From assembly GCF_009469605.1 (NCBI RefSeq), contig NZ_SSXU01000009.1:1-64000 (forward strand): a stretch of DNA of 64,000 bases, given 5' to 3'. The notes beneath the pieces were generated by a model. That model ran no database searches. It was not told where the DNA came from and was given only the letters and a program-made list of their open reading frames with translations. This document shows, in pieces, positions 1 to 7,554 of this stretch. This DNA comes from Zoogloea sp. 1C4. Its GTDB lineage: Bacteria > Pseudomonadota > Gammaproteobacteria > Burkholderiales > Rhodocyclaceae. The stretch's first letter is position 1; each line of letters begins with the position of its first letter. A program made the translations under genes and the position numbers.

Positions 1-82
1 CATCCAGCAGCGATTGGGGATCGAGTGTTTGAGTTCATACTGTCTATTTATCAATGACTTAACGGTATGAATTTTACCGAGA

Positions 83-385
83 GTGGCGCGGGTTCACAAG
101 GGGGTTGGCGTTAAGTTGGGAGCATTGGCATTTGACCCCGCACATCTCCTCAGAAACGCGTACGCACGTAATCAGCGTTTGCGTGGAGGGCTGGTAAAGC
201 TCGGTCAGCACAAGCTTCTAGCAGCACTCGCCGAAGCCATCCCGCACCTAGCCGAGCCCATGAAGAGACCACCCAGGCATACCGCAGAGGAGATTTCAGC
301 GCTCGCGCAAGAGATGTTTGAGCACATCAGATGTCCTAGTCCAAGCTTCGAAGAAGCTGAAGGCAACAGACCGAACGTGGTCTGA
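83..385 (+). CDS. hypothetical protein, 100 aa, weakly supported
   Basis: This is an open frame of 100 codons starting at GTG. It has a mixed, protein-like composition, and its middle contains a short amphipathic helix region (EEISALAQEMFEHI). I recognise no family. No good ribosome binding site precedes the GTG, and an ATG at 66 opens only a 15-codon frame. It lies in a stretch of lower-density DNA at the window edge that also carries tiny overlapping frames and a dispersed palindrome, so it may be the remnant of a larger gene or of a mobile element. The call rests only on frame length and composition. Confidence 0.3.
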   Translation: MARVHKGVGVKLGALAFDPAHLLRNAYARNQRLRGGLVKLGQHKLLAALAEAIPHLAEPMKRPPRHTAEEISALAQEMFEHIRCPSPSFEEAEGNRPNVV

Positions 386-927
386 TCACGCCACGACGCT
401 CAGCATTGCTTTCTGGCGTTTGAGGTTGCCTCAGCTGGAAATAGTAGTGAAAGCAAGACAGCAGAAGCGGAAGGCCGACTAAACGTTTGTCGGATGGTCG
501 CTCTCAGGCATTTCGGTTTACTCCGCGACCGGCTCCTATGGGTCGATAACTGTCGTTGATCAAATAGTATTTTCTGGTAGTGCCGGCCTGACCCCACAAT
601 GTCGGGTCACGCTGTGCTGACCCGACCTACGGAACTACGGTGTCCTCAAGTCGAGCCAGACATTCCAGCCAGCGCTCCACGGGGCTTGACTGGGATAACA
701 GTATCTACCCGGCTGAATTGAGTGACACTCGGCCGACTTGTCGACCGAGCCTGCTGAGAATAGCGATCATTCATGCGCCGCTGGTCGGCTGACCACGGTA
801 ATCTGCAATCCCGAGCTAAACATTAGGTCCTTGAGGTCTCGAAGGCAGGATTGGATCGAGCGCGTGAGCTCGCCAGGTTGAGAGATCTGTTGATGTCTTT
901 ACGCACCGCTGCGAAGTGCGCTAAACT
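386..927. other. intergenic stretch without convincing gene
   Basis: I see no coding frame with a start, a ribosome binding site and protein-like composition on either strand. The only recognisable structure is the palindrome at 601-626. Base composition is more AT-rich than in the housekeeping genes further right. Confidence 0.5.
601..626. repeat. REP-like dispersed palindrome
   Basis: GTCGGGTCA (601-609) is followed after 8 nt by its exact reverse complement TGACCCGAC (618-626). The same core (GTCGGGT...ACCCGA and CGGGTTA...TAACCCG) recurs at 36428-36454 and 36549-36578. I infer a dispersed REP-type element. No gene is associated with it. Confidence 0.55.
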
Positions 928-990
928 ATGCGACAGTTAATGACTTACCTGCTCTGCTGCTTGTGGGTGGGATGTTCGGAGACTTCCTAG
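928..990 (+). CDS. tiny frame with lipoprotein-like signal, 20 aa
   Basis: ATG opens a 20-residue frame, MRQLMTYLLCCLWVGCSETS, a short hydrophobic segment ending in a VGC that resembles a lipobox. It overlaps the start of the next tiny frame (972) by 19 nt in another frame. No strong ribosome binding site is visible. It could be a micro-lipoprotein, as found beside phage lysis genes, or chance. Support is weak. Confidence 0.2.
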   Translation: MRQLMTYLLCCLWVGCSETS

Positions 991-1079
991 GTGGTCTGCT
1001 GATCCTCGCCTCCATCATCTCGATGCTGGAGATCAAGTTCTCTATCGATGGTTCGCCGAAGAAAAGGAGCAAGAAATGA
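972..1079 (+). CDS. tiny single-span membrane protein, 35 aa
   Basis: This ATG frame encodes a 35-residue peptide with one hydrophobic segment (residues 2-20, rich in Leu, Ile and Gly) and a lysine/arginine-rich tail (KKRSKK), the layout of a single-span membrane peptide. A purine-rich GGTGGG stretch sits directly before the ATG. Its TGA stop overlaps the next ATG (ATGA at 1076-1079). I recognise no family; small phage membrane proteins and type I toxins have this form, but nothing proves either. Confidence 0.3.
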   Translation: MFGDFLGGLLILASIISMLEIKFSIDGSPKKRSKK

Positions 1080-1150
1080 AGATCGAAGTAAACCTGAAAT
1101 GCAAGTGCAATGGCGCCAAGTCTCTGGGGGTTAAGGCAACAGACCACTGA
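1076..1150 (+). CDS. tiny Cys-containing peptide, 24 aa, coupled to upstream frame
   Basis: The ATG overlaps the preceding stop (ATGA) and has an excellent ribosome binding site, AAGGAG at 1064-1069, six bases upstream. The product is a 24-residue peptide with a CKC motif. It is followed after 59 nt by a clear terminator (1210-1236), so the short transcript has a defined end. Function is unknown. The ribosome binding site and overlap make it the best supported of the three tiny frames. Confidence 0.35.
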   Translation: MKIEVNLKCKCNGAKSLGVKATDH

Positions 1151-1209
1151 GGGAAGCTAGAACGTTCGCTGCAAGTGGTGGGTAAGAGCAGACTCCCCCG
1201 CCAAAACCC

Positions 1210-1237
1210 AAAGCGCCCATCGGGCGCTTTGTCTTTT
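1210..1237. terminator. bidirectional rho-independent terminator
   Basis: AAAGCGCCC (1210-1218) pairs perfectly with GGGCGCTTT (1222-1230) around a 3-nt loop. The plus strand continues GTCTTTT and the minus strand GGGTTTT. It can end the tiny plus-strand frames and the minus-strand operon finishing at 1457. Confidence 0.8.
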
Positions 1238-1456
1238 CTGTATCGATTATCTGTTTATATTCAGTGTCGAATTCTGGGGACGCAGTACGTGGCAAACGGT
1301 CCGAAATCGCCGCTTGTTCTCATTGGCCGAATCGACAGGCTGCCGTTTAATGCACTCCACCCTTGGCCGGCAGTTATCTGAAACATTGCAGACCCCAACG
1401 GCTAGACATCAAAACGTCAGCAAAGGCCGATCACCGGCCGTTCCTTCGGGCGCCCC

Positions 1457-2683
1457 TCACCCCTTCTTCTTCCAGCTCGTCCTGCACGTTTCCTGCAGAT
1501 AGTTAAGCACCCTAGTCTCGTCATCCCCATCCAGTTGCTGACTGGCCTCCGGCCCCAGGTCTTCGTCCCACAGGCGGCGGATGTCGGACTGGTATTCGAA
1601 GGGGACGACGTTTTCGATGAAGCGGGCGACGGCGGGGGTGTCGAAGCCGGTGTTCCTGAAGTTGTCCCAGATGGCGAGGGCGTCTTTCTTGCGCAGGCTG
1701 CGGGTGGGCTCGAGGCCGGTTGCGACCATCAGGAGCACGCCGCATTGCACGTCGGGGTGTTCGCCCTGGGTGCCCATGATGCGTTGCCATTCGGCGGCGC
1801 AGGCCTTGTCGTGGTGGGTGATTTCGCCGATGGAGTGGCTGTCGAAGAAGAACAGGCCGGAGAAGCGGTCCTGGTTGCGGTAGATCTCGGTGGCGGGGTG
1901 TTCGCGTAGCAGGGGCAGCACTTCGGCGGTGAAGCGGGTGCATTCCTTTTCGATGACGCGGCGGATGGCGGGCGGGGCGTCTTCGAGCCAGCCATCCAGC
2001 ACGCCAAAACTGGTGCCGCGCTTTTTGGTGGCGGCTTCGGCGAGCTTGAGGAAGCGGTCGACGCTGAAGAAGCCGCCGGGCTTCTTTTCGGCAAACAGCA
2101 CGAGCAGCGCGCTGTTGATGACCGATTCGCAGAACACGTGCCATTCCTGGGCGTCGTCGCGGGCCACGCCAAACTTGCCGGCGAGCCAGTAGGCGGCGTC
2201 GATGGACTGCTGGTTGCGTTCGCGGGCGCCGTGTTCGGCCAGATAGCGGGAGTAGGTGATGCCGGGCTCGACGGTGCTGCGGGCGAGGAAATCCTTTTCG
2301 CTTTCGCGCAGGACTTCGGGGGCGCCGAGCAGGCGTTCGGTGGGCAGGGCGTGGAGCCGGCGCAGGCGGTCGGCGCCGGCCTTGGAGAGGGCGAGCAGGG
2401 TCTTGTCGCGCAGGAGCCGGGCGGCGGCGTCGAGCTTGCCGCCGGATTCGGCTTCGAGGGCGAGGCCGACCAGGGTGACGAGCCGGCCGCGGGCGGCTTC
2501 GAGCTCGGGGCGCAGGTTGGCGGTGCTGAAGAAGCTGGCGAGCTGCACGATGCCCTTGGCGCCTTCGCGACGGATGCCGTCGAGGCGGGCGGCGTCGATG
2601 AGGCTTTCCTTCAGGGCGTGGCGCAGCACCCGCTCGAAGTAGGGGCGGCTGTCGACGGTCGTGAGGGCTTGGGCGTTGGACAT
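1457..2683 (-). CDS. conserved-looking protein of unknown function, 408 aa
   Basis: This 408-residue soluble protein is rich in alpha-helical sequence. I recognise no catalytic motif, signal peptide or membrane span. A GTG at 2716 would extend it by 11 residues, but the ATG at 2683 (MSNAQALTTVDSRPYF) gives a more natural N-terminus; neither has a strong ribosome binding site. It is the last of four minus-strand genes (J-domain protein, 170 aa, 255 aa, this one) separated by at most about 60 nt, so it is probably cotranscribed with a co-chaperone. The terminator at 1210-1237 lies downstream. Function is not assigned. Confidence 0.75.
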   Translation of the reverse strand: MSNAQALTTVDSRPYFERVLRHALKESLIDAARLDGIRREGAKGIVQLASFFSTANLRPELEAARGRLVTLVGLALEAESGGKLDAAARLLRDKTLLALSKAGADRLRRLHALPTERLLGAPEVLRESEKDFLARSTVEPGITYSRYLAEHGARERNQQSIDAAYWLAGKFGVARDDAQEWHVFCESVINSALLVLFAEKKPGGFFSVDRFLKLAEAATKKRGTSFGVLDGWLEDAPPAIRRVIEKECTRFTAEVLPLLREHPATEIYRNQDRFSGLFFFDSHSIGEITHHDKACAAEWQRIMGTQGEHPDVQCGVLLMVATGLEPTRSLRKKDALAIWDNFRNTGFDTPAVARFIENVVPFEYQSDIRRLWDEDLGPEASQQLDGDDETRVLNYLQETCRTSWKKKG

Positions 2684-2740
2684 GGCGGGCTCGGGCGCGC
2701 GCGGCCGGTGGGCCACGCGCGGGTCAGGAGGTTGGGTGGA

Positions 2741-3508
2741 TCAGATGGCGGATTCTTCGTCCTCGTCGTCCAGCTTGGGCACGCCGGGCTCGGTGTCGGC
2801 CACCGGCAGGCGGGCGGCTTCGCTGGCGCGGGCGATGCGGTCCTGGATCTCGATGACGAGCAGCTCGAAGGTGTCGGAAAACTCGTGGCGCAGCAGCCAG
2901 GCGGTCTCCATCCAGTCGCCGTCGGCCACTTCGGTGCGGGACACGCGGGCCTTGACCATCTCGATGGCGTCGCCGATCTCGAGGCCCTGGTCGAGCTCGT
3001 CGATGCGCTCGGAGTCGAAGCCGATGGCCGACTTGGGCGTGAAGGCGCGCTCCAGATCCACCTCGACCTCGAACACGCCGTGGTAGGCGAGGGCGAGGAG
3101 CGAGTCGTAGTGGTCGGTGAAGTAGTCGGCCAGGAGGCGCACGCCTTCGTCGTGCTCGGCGAGGCATTCGAGCACCTCGGCGCAGCTGCCGCTGCTCCGG
3201 TGCATCACCGCGTTCATGGTGTTGCGCAGGCGCGGGACGTACTTTTCGAGGGGCTCGCCGTACTGGCGCTCGAGCATGATGGCGGCGACGAACTGCTCGG
3301 GGCTCACCACCATGTTGATGATGGATTCCTTGCTGGTGTCGTACTCGCGCATCACCGCGAGGACATCCTTGGGCGCCATCTCGTCGAGCACTTCGACGAG
3401 GGCGTGGTCGCCCTCCTGTTCGGCGATGACGGCCAGGGCGGATTCGGCCTCGGCGATCTCGCCGGCCTGGATCAGGGCGTGGGTCTGTTTGATGACAAGG
3501 GCGTTCAT
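2741..3508 (-). CDS. acidic protein of unknown function, 255 aa
   Basis: The product is a 255-residue, strongly acidic, helical protein without signal peptide or membrane spans, ending in an acidic tail (KLDDEDEESAI). I chose the ATG at 3508 (MNALVIKQTHAL). The frame stays open upstream to 3826, but that part overlaps the preceding gene in another frame and looks like shadow sequence. It lies 19 nt after the 170-aa gene and 24 nt before the GTG alternative start of the 408-aa gene. I recognise no domain; sitting behind a J-domain gene suggests a protein-folding or assembly context, which is inference. Confidence 0.75.
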   Translation of the reverse strand: MNALVIKQTHALIQAGEIAEAESALAVIAEQEGDHALVEVLDEMAPKDVLAVMREYDTSKESIINMVVSPEQFVAAIMLERQYGEPLEKYVPRLRNTMNAVMHRSSGSCAEVLECLAEHDEGVRLLADYFTDHYDSLLALAYHGVFEVEVDLERAFTPKSAIGFDSERIDELDQGLEIGDAIEMVKARVSRTEVADGDWMETAWLLRHEFSDTFELLVIEIQDRIARASEAARLPVADTEPGVPKLDDEDEESAI

Positions 3509-3527
3509 TCGGGGCTTTCCTGCGTGC

Positions 3528-4040
3528 TTATCGTTCGACGGCGTCGAAGCCTTGCTCCGACATCCACTCGTCGCCGGCTTCGGAGAGATCCTCGGCGTCG
3601 TCGTCCTCGTCATGGTCGCGGCTGGATTCGGGCGCGGCGCGCACGGCAAGGCCGCTGCCGAGCATGTGCTCCAGCACCGCGGTGGTGACGAGGAAGCTGT
3701 CGCCGCCGTCTTGCTTGAGGCACTGGTCGATGAGCGGACGGGCCCAGTCGGCGATCTCCAGGGTGCGGGCGAGCTCGCTCCAGCTGGGGAAGTCGCCGTC
3801 GCCGGGCTCGCTGTGGGCGGCGCCATAGACGAGGGTCTGGCTCGTGAAGCGGAAGGCGCCGTGGAAGGCGGGGGCGACCATCTCGGGGGCGGTGTCGATC
3901 ATCGACAGCAGGAAGGGGAATTCCTTGTGCTTGTCGCGCAGGCGGCGCTTGAGTACGTCGCGCCCTTCCGAGTCGGAGCGCAGGTCGTCGATTTCGGTCG
4001 CGTAGCGCTCGAAAATGTCTTCGAAGTAAAACGAGGTCAA
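3528..4040 (-). CDS. acidic protein of unknown function, 170 aa, TTG start
   Basis: The frame begins at TTG (4038-4040), which overlaps the TGA stop of the J-domain gene in the sequence TTGA, a typical translational coupling arrangement. No ATG lies near the N-terminus in this frame. The 170-residue product begins MTSFYFEDIFERYATEIDDL and has an acidic, low-complexity segment near its C-terminus (DHDEDDDAEDL). No known domain is recognised. Coupling to the J protein suggests equimolar synthesis and perhaps physical partnership. Confidence 0.75.
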   Translation of the reverse strand: MTSFYFEDIFERYATEIDDLRSDSEGRDVLKRRLRDKHKEFPFLLSMIDTAPEMVAPAFHGAFRFTSQTLVYGAAHSEPGDGDFPSWSELARTLEIADWARPLIDQCLKQDGGDSFLVTTAVLEHMLGSGLAVRAAPESSRDHDEDDDAEDLSEAGDEWMSEQGFDAVER

Positions 4041-4315
4041 GCAATCACCTTTTCAATGTAGGCGTTCCAGAGGAAGGTGGCTTCCTGCTGGGGGTCGTCG
4101 ATGAGGTTGCGCTGGCGCAGCAGGTCGTAGTCGCGCCGCCGGGCCGGATCGGCCAGCAATTCGTAGGCGGACTGGATGTCGCGGAAGCGCGCAGCGGCGT
4201 TGGGATCGGGGTTGCGGTCCGGGTGGTACAGGCGCGCCGCCTTGCGGTAGGCCGTCTTGATGGCCTCGTCGGGGGCGCTCGGTGCAACGCCGAGGACTTC
4301 GTAGGGGTCGCGCAT
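4037..4315 (-). CDS. minimal J-domain (DnaJ-like) co-chaperone, 92 aa
   Basis: Residues 2-68 form a J domain: YEVLGV at the start, helix II rich in basic residues, the invariant HPD tripeptide (YHPDRNPDP), then helix III and the QSAYELLADP segment. J domains stimulate the ATPase of Hsp70 (DnaK). This protein lacks the Gly/Phe region, zinc fingers and C-terminal substrate domains of DnaJ, leaving only about 24 further residues, so it is a type III J protein with a specialised role. It starts at ATG 4315 and its stop overlaps the start of the 170-aa gene, making it the first gene of a four-gene operon with three unknown proteins that may be its clients or partners. Confidence 0.85.
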   Translation of the reverse strand: MRDPYEVLGVAPSAPDEAIKTAYRKAARLYHPDRNPDPNAAARFRDIQSAYELLADPARRRDYDLLRQRNLIDDPQQEATFLWNAYIEKVIA

Positions 4316-4524
4316 GTCAGTTCTCCGTTCCGCAGGGCTGTGATACTTGAGACACGAGGCAAGGGCCAGGGGCCGGCCGCGCACGGCCGCTCCGAAGCGG
4401 CCGGCCCGCCCCCCAGTGGGGGGGTGAGGCAGGGATTTCATGGCGCACTGCGCTATGCCTGCCGAACGGGTCGGCTGTACTAAGCCGGCCCTCCACGCCG
4501 AAGGCGCATCGGGGGGCGTTCATC
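4316..4524. other. intergenic inverted repeats between metF and the J-domain operon
   Basis: This gap contains a G+C hairpin GGCCGCT-CCGA-AGCGGCC at about 4385-4402 and a C-run/G-run hairpin (CCCCCC-AGT-GGGGGG) near 4409-4424. Neither is followed by a clear T-run, so they may be attenuating or dispersed intergenic elements rather than classical terminators. The promoter of the J-domain operon, if separate from metF, should lie here, but no convincing box is visible. Confidence 0.4.
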
Positions 4525-5364
4525 TCAGGCGCCGATGCCGAGGCGCTGGCAGATGGCCAGCGTGGCGGCGGACTGGTTCATGCTGTAGAAGTGCAGTCCC
4601 GGCGCGCCGGCGGCGAGGAGCTTCTCGCACAGCTCGCTCACCACATCCAGCCCGAAGGCCTTGATGCTGTCGCTGTCGTCGCCGAAGGCTTCGAACTTGC
4701 GGCGCATCCAGCGCGGGATCTCGGCGCCGCAGGCATCCGAGAAGCGGGCCAGCTTGGAGAAGGACACGATGGGCATGATGCCCGGCACGATGGGCACGTT
4801 GACGCCCAGCGCGGCACATTCGTCGCGGAAGTGCAGGTAGGCATCCACGTTGTAGAAGTACTGGGTGATGGCCGAATCGGCGCCGGCCTCGACCTTGCGC
4901 TTGAAGGCGAGCAGGTCGTCCTGCGGCGTGCGGGCCTGGGGGTGGTACTCGGGGTAGGCGGCGACTTCGATGTGGAAGTGGTCGCCGGTTTCGGCACGGA
5001 TGAACTCCACCAGCTCGTTGGCGTAGCGCAGCTCGCCGGCAAAGCCGACGCCCGAGGGCAGGTCGCCGCGCAGGGCCACGATGCGGCGGATGCCGGCGGC
5101 CTGGTAGCGCTGCAGGATCTCGCGGATGTGCTCGCGGGTCGAGCCGATGCATGACAGGTGCGGCGCGGCCTGGTGGCCTTCCTGCTGGATCTCGAAGACG
5201 GCTTCGAAGGTGCGCTCCTGCGTGGTGCCGCCCGCGCCAAAGGTGACCGAGAAGAACTCGGGCTTGAGCACCGCGAGCTTCTGGCGCACGGTGCGCAGCT
5301 TGTCGGCGCCTTCGGCCGTTTGCGGGGGGAAAAATTCGATGGAGAGGGGGCTTGGGTGGGTCAT
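4525..5364 (-). CDS. metF: 5,10-methylenetetrahydrofolate reductase
   Basis: MetF reduces 5,10-methylene-THF to 5-methyl-THF with FAD, supplying the methyl group for methionine synthesis. The 279-residue protein has the usual length and hallmarks: SIEFFPP near the N-terminus with the catalytic-type Glu, SVTFGAGG, a VALRGDLP loop, AITQYFYNVDAY, and VPGIMPI. The start is ATG 5364 (MTHPSPLSIEFF). In related bacteria metF normally lies close to ahcY; here 5466-13232 intervenes, with every gene in the same orientation. The 101-nt gap upstream presumably carries a metF promoter or receives read-through from the island. Confidence 0.95.
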   Translation of the reverse strand: MTHPSPLSIEFFPPQTAEGADKLRTVRQKLAVLKPEFFSVTFGAGGTTQERTFEAVFEIQQEGHQAAPHLSCIGSTREHIREILQRYQAAGIRRIVALRGDLPSGVGFAGELRYANELVEFIRAETGDHFHIEVAAYPEYHPQARTPQDDLLAFKRKVEAGADSAITQYFYNVDAYLHFRDECAALGVNVPIVPGIMPIVSFSKLARFSDACGAEIPRWMRRKFEAFGDDSDSIKAFGLDVVSELCEKLLAAGAPGLHFYSMNQSAATLAICQRLGIGA

Positions 5365-5465
5365 TGCATGTGAATCCTGCTAATAAATTTGCTAGGAGAT
5401 CTTGCCGGTCATGGGCGTTTGTCTCCAATAAATGAGTAATCGTTTTTGATTGTCGGGTTCGGCTG

Positions 5466-6338
5466 CTATCTAATGTCGGCAGTCGTGCAAAAGTCGTCCA
5501 CAAAGTGTCGGAGTTCGTCGGGGATGACGTCTTGTTGGAGGATTGCCTCCGCAAGAAAGAAGGTCGGATCGCCCTGAAGCTTATGCGTCGTCTTGATCCG
5601 ATGAAGCATCGCCTTGCCGTTGACGCACCTCAGCAGGCCTGCCAACTTCTGACTGGGTGTATCTCCATCCGCAAATGCTTCGACCTTGGGGACTGCGGCC
5701 AAATAGTCACGCCAGACTTCATCGCTTATGTCTTCGGACGCCTTGAGACGACGCCATTCCACTTCAACCTCGTTGCGTGACGGAAACTTGGAAGTTTGAC
5801 CGTCACCGCACGCCCCTTCTCCGTGCATGCGCTTTGCAGCGTTCAAGGCGGCATGTGGAATGAGGGCTTCGGCATGTGCGGTGCATTCCAACTCAACCTC
5901 CGCGGATGATCGAGGTGCTCTTCCCTTTGCGGTGTGGCACAGATGTCTCTCGATGATCCGAGGTTCGATCAGATAGCTCTCGATCTCCCAGTAGCGGGTA
6001 ATCCAGACGTGTTTGCCATAAGGGCGGGCTGCGCTAAAAACGGCATCGTCGGTCTCCCAGGCGAGATCCCAATTCTTGTCTGCCTGCAACTTGTCACGAT
6101 CCACCAGCCCAAACGCAGCGATTCCGTTTCGGCGAAAGTTGCTTACGTTATTCACGACACCCACGCAGCCAATGCCGGCATTGGGTTCGGTGAAGTCCAG
6201 CTTATCAAGCCGATGCTTGAACCAGTAGTTGCGGAACAGATTGACGTCGGTCTCTCCTTCCAGAAATACGACGGTCTTGCCGCGGTACTCGGAAACCAGC
6301 TGTGGGCTGGAGGGGGTCTGTTGTTTAAGCGTCGCCAT
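5466..6338 (-). CDS. DUF4435/TOPRIM-type nuclease-like protein (AriB-like)
   Basis: This 290-residue protein matches my recollection of the DUF4435 family. A TOPRIM-like core is visible: VVFLEGETD (Glu27, residues 23-31) and AFGLVDRDK with the acidic DxD, followed by the family-typical YWEIESYLIEP. TOPRIM acidic residues bind metal for nucleic-acid cleavage. In PARIS systems, AriB of this family is the toxic effector released by the AAA ATPase AriA; it is a nuclease that disables translation. The start ATG 6338 lies inside the end of the upstream ATPase gene (14-nt overlap), so the two are coupled. I infer an AriB-like effector; OLD-family or other ATPase/TOPRIM pairs are the alternative. Confidence 0.75.
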   Translation of the reverse strand: MATLKQQTPSSPQLVSEYRGKTVVFLEGETDVNLFRNYWFKHRLDKLDFTEPNAGIGCVGVVNNVSNFRRNGIAAFGLVDRDKLQADKNWDLAWETDDAVFSAARPYGKHVWITRYWEIESYLIEPRIIERHLCHTAKGRAPRSSAEVELECTAHAEALIPHAALNAAKRMHGEGACGDGQTSKFPSRNEVEVEWRRLKASEDISDEVWRDYLAAVPKVEAFADGDTPSQKLAGLLRCVNGKAMLHRIKTTHKLQGDPTFFLAEAILQQDVIPDELRHFVDDFCTTADIR

Positions 6339-7554
6339 AAAGGTTTTTTGCCTCGTCGCGAATTTGTTGTTTCTTTTTCTCCTCTTCGGGGGTCTCGAAG
6401 AAGTAGCCGCCTTTGCGCAGATTTTTCTCATTCAGCTCAACGGCAAAGGCCTCCATGATTTCTGGCGAATGGGTGGCGACGATGATCGTCAGGCCGGGGT
6501 AGCAATCGCGCACCAAGGCCTTCAGCTGATAGAACAGGCGGTATTTCCACTGGTCGTGCAGATGGGCTTCGGGCTCGTCAATCAGCAGGATCGTATTGCG
6601 CGTCATGTGGGTGCCAAGCCGCAAAAACAACTGCACAAGGCTTTTCTCTCCGCTGGATAGCGCATCTAGGCGGAGGCGATGACCGTCGTGCAGTACAATG
6701 GCCTCGGGGGGCTCGCGAGAGACGTCTTTGATGAACGTGGTGGTTTCATGGAATACCCGCTCATTCACCAGTTGCAGGGCACGTTCAAAACGCCCGTCGT
6801 CCAGCCATTTTAGCCACACCAACAAGTTGTCGAGCGAGTCGCGCCAGAAGCGGCCCTCCGTGCGGAAGGCGTGCAGCGGACGATAGTTCCAGTCGCGTGG
6901 CGCACTGATGCTGCGCTCTTCGGAAGGGAGAATAGGCGTGACATTCCGGTAAGCGGAAAAATAGATCAGCGTTGGCCATACGAGCGTGCTGTCCTCGATG
7001 CCCCCCACCTTTTGTCCAATGGAGTTCGTGATGTCGCCATTGAGAGACTCCAGCCACATGTCTTTCTTGCCGATGGATTGCCAGATGCCGTTATCGCTGC
7101 GGGCAAAGCCAAAACGATGCCAGCCACTTGCACCGACCGTTTTCAAGGCCTCTTCATCCCAGAAACGCAGGCTAAGATCGGAGCTCATCCAGCCGGCCAG
7201 CAGCGAAAGCACCACCGTTCGTTCGATGCCGTCCTCGCTGTAACGCACCCGCAAGTCCCACTGGGCGCGCCCCTTGCCACGATCCAGATGTTCCAGATCG
7301 AATGGTCGCTCACTGGTGCTGCCACGTCGCTCGACCATCTGGCGGATGTCATCACAGCCCAGCATTCCCATCAGTGCTGCCATCAGTTCCAGTGCGGTGG
7401 TCTTACCTCGCCCGTTCTTGGACAGGAAGAGGTACAGATTGCAGGACTCGTTGTTAGCGTCGGTGAAATCGATCTCTTCCATCCGCTCCTGAAATGGGCC
7501 GATGCGGTCGATGGTTAGCCATAATGGGGTGAACTCGTGGATCAGCAGGCTCAT
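6325..7554 (-). CDS. ABC/AAA-type ATPase of OLD/AAA_15 class (AriA-like)
   Basis: This 409-residue ATPase has a P-loop LSKNGRGKTT (residues 44-53, with Ser where Gly is usual at the first position), an ABC signature-like LSSGEKSLVQL, a Walker B ILLIDEPEAHLHDQW and a following IIVATHSPEI H-loop. This is the arrangement of the AAA_15/AAA_21 ATPases that pair with TOPRIM effectors. Its ATG overlaps the upstream stop by one base (TGATG), and the DUF4435 gene starts within its 3' end. With DUF4435 as partner, the closest described system is PARIS, where AriA sequesters AriB until an anti-restriction protein is sensed. Function here is inferred from family and context. Confidence 0.75.
   Translation of the reverse strand: MSLLIHEFTPLWLTIDRIGPFQERMEEIDFTDANNESCNLYLFLSKNGRGKTTALELMAALMGMLGCDDIRQMVERRGSTSERPFDLEHLDRGKGRAQWDLRVRYSEDGIERTVVLSLLAGWMSSDLSLRFWDEEALKTVGASGWHRFGFARSDNGIWQSIGKKDMWLESLNGDITNSIGQKVGGIEDSTLVWPTLIYFSAYRNVTPILPSEERSISAPRDWNYRPLHAFRTEGRFWRDSLDNLLVWLKWLDDGRFERALQLVNERVFHETTTFIKDVSREPPEAIVLHDGHRLRLDALSSGEKSLVQLFLRLGTHMTRNTILLIDEPEAHLHDQWKYRLFYQLKALVRDCYPGLTIIVATHSPEIMEAFAVELNEKNLRKGGYFFETPEEEKKKQQIRDEAKNLYGDA

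Noticed and set aside
2138-3688. 516-residue plus-strand frame opposite the unknown-function operon
   Set aside because: Gly/Val/Ala/His-rich composition of shadow frames; the minus-strand frames have normal starts and operon spacing.
4385-4424. GC hairpins as terminator of metF
   Set aside because: The stems are strong, but no T-run follows on the minus strand, so I list them only as inverted repeats.
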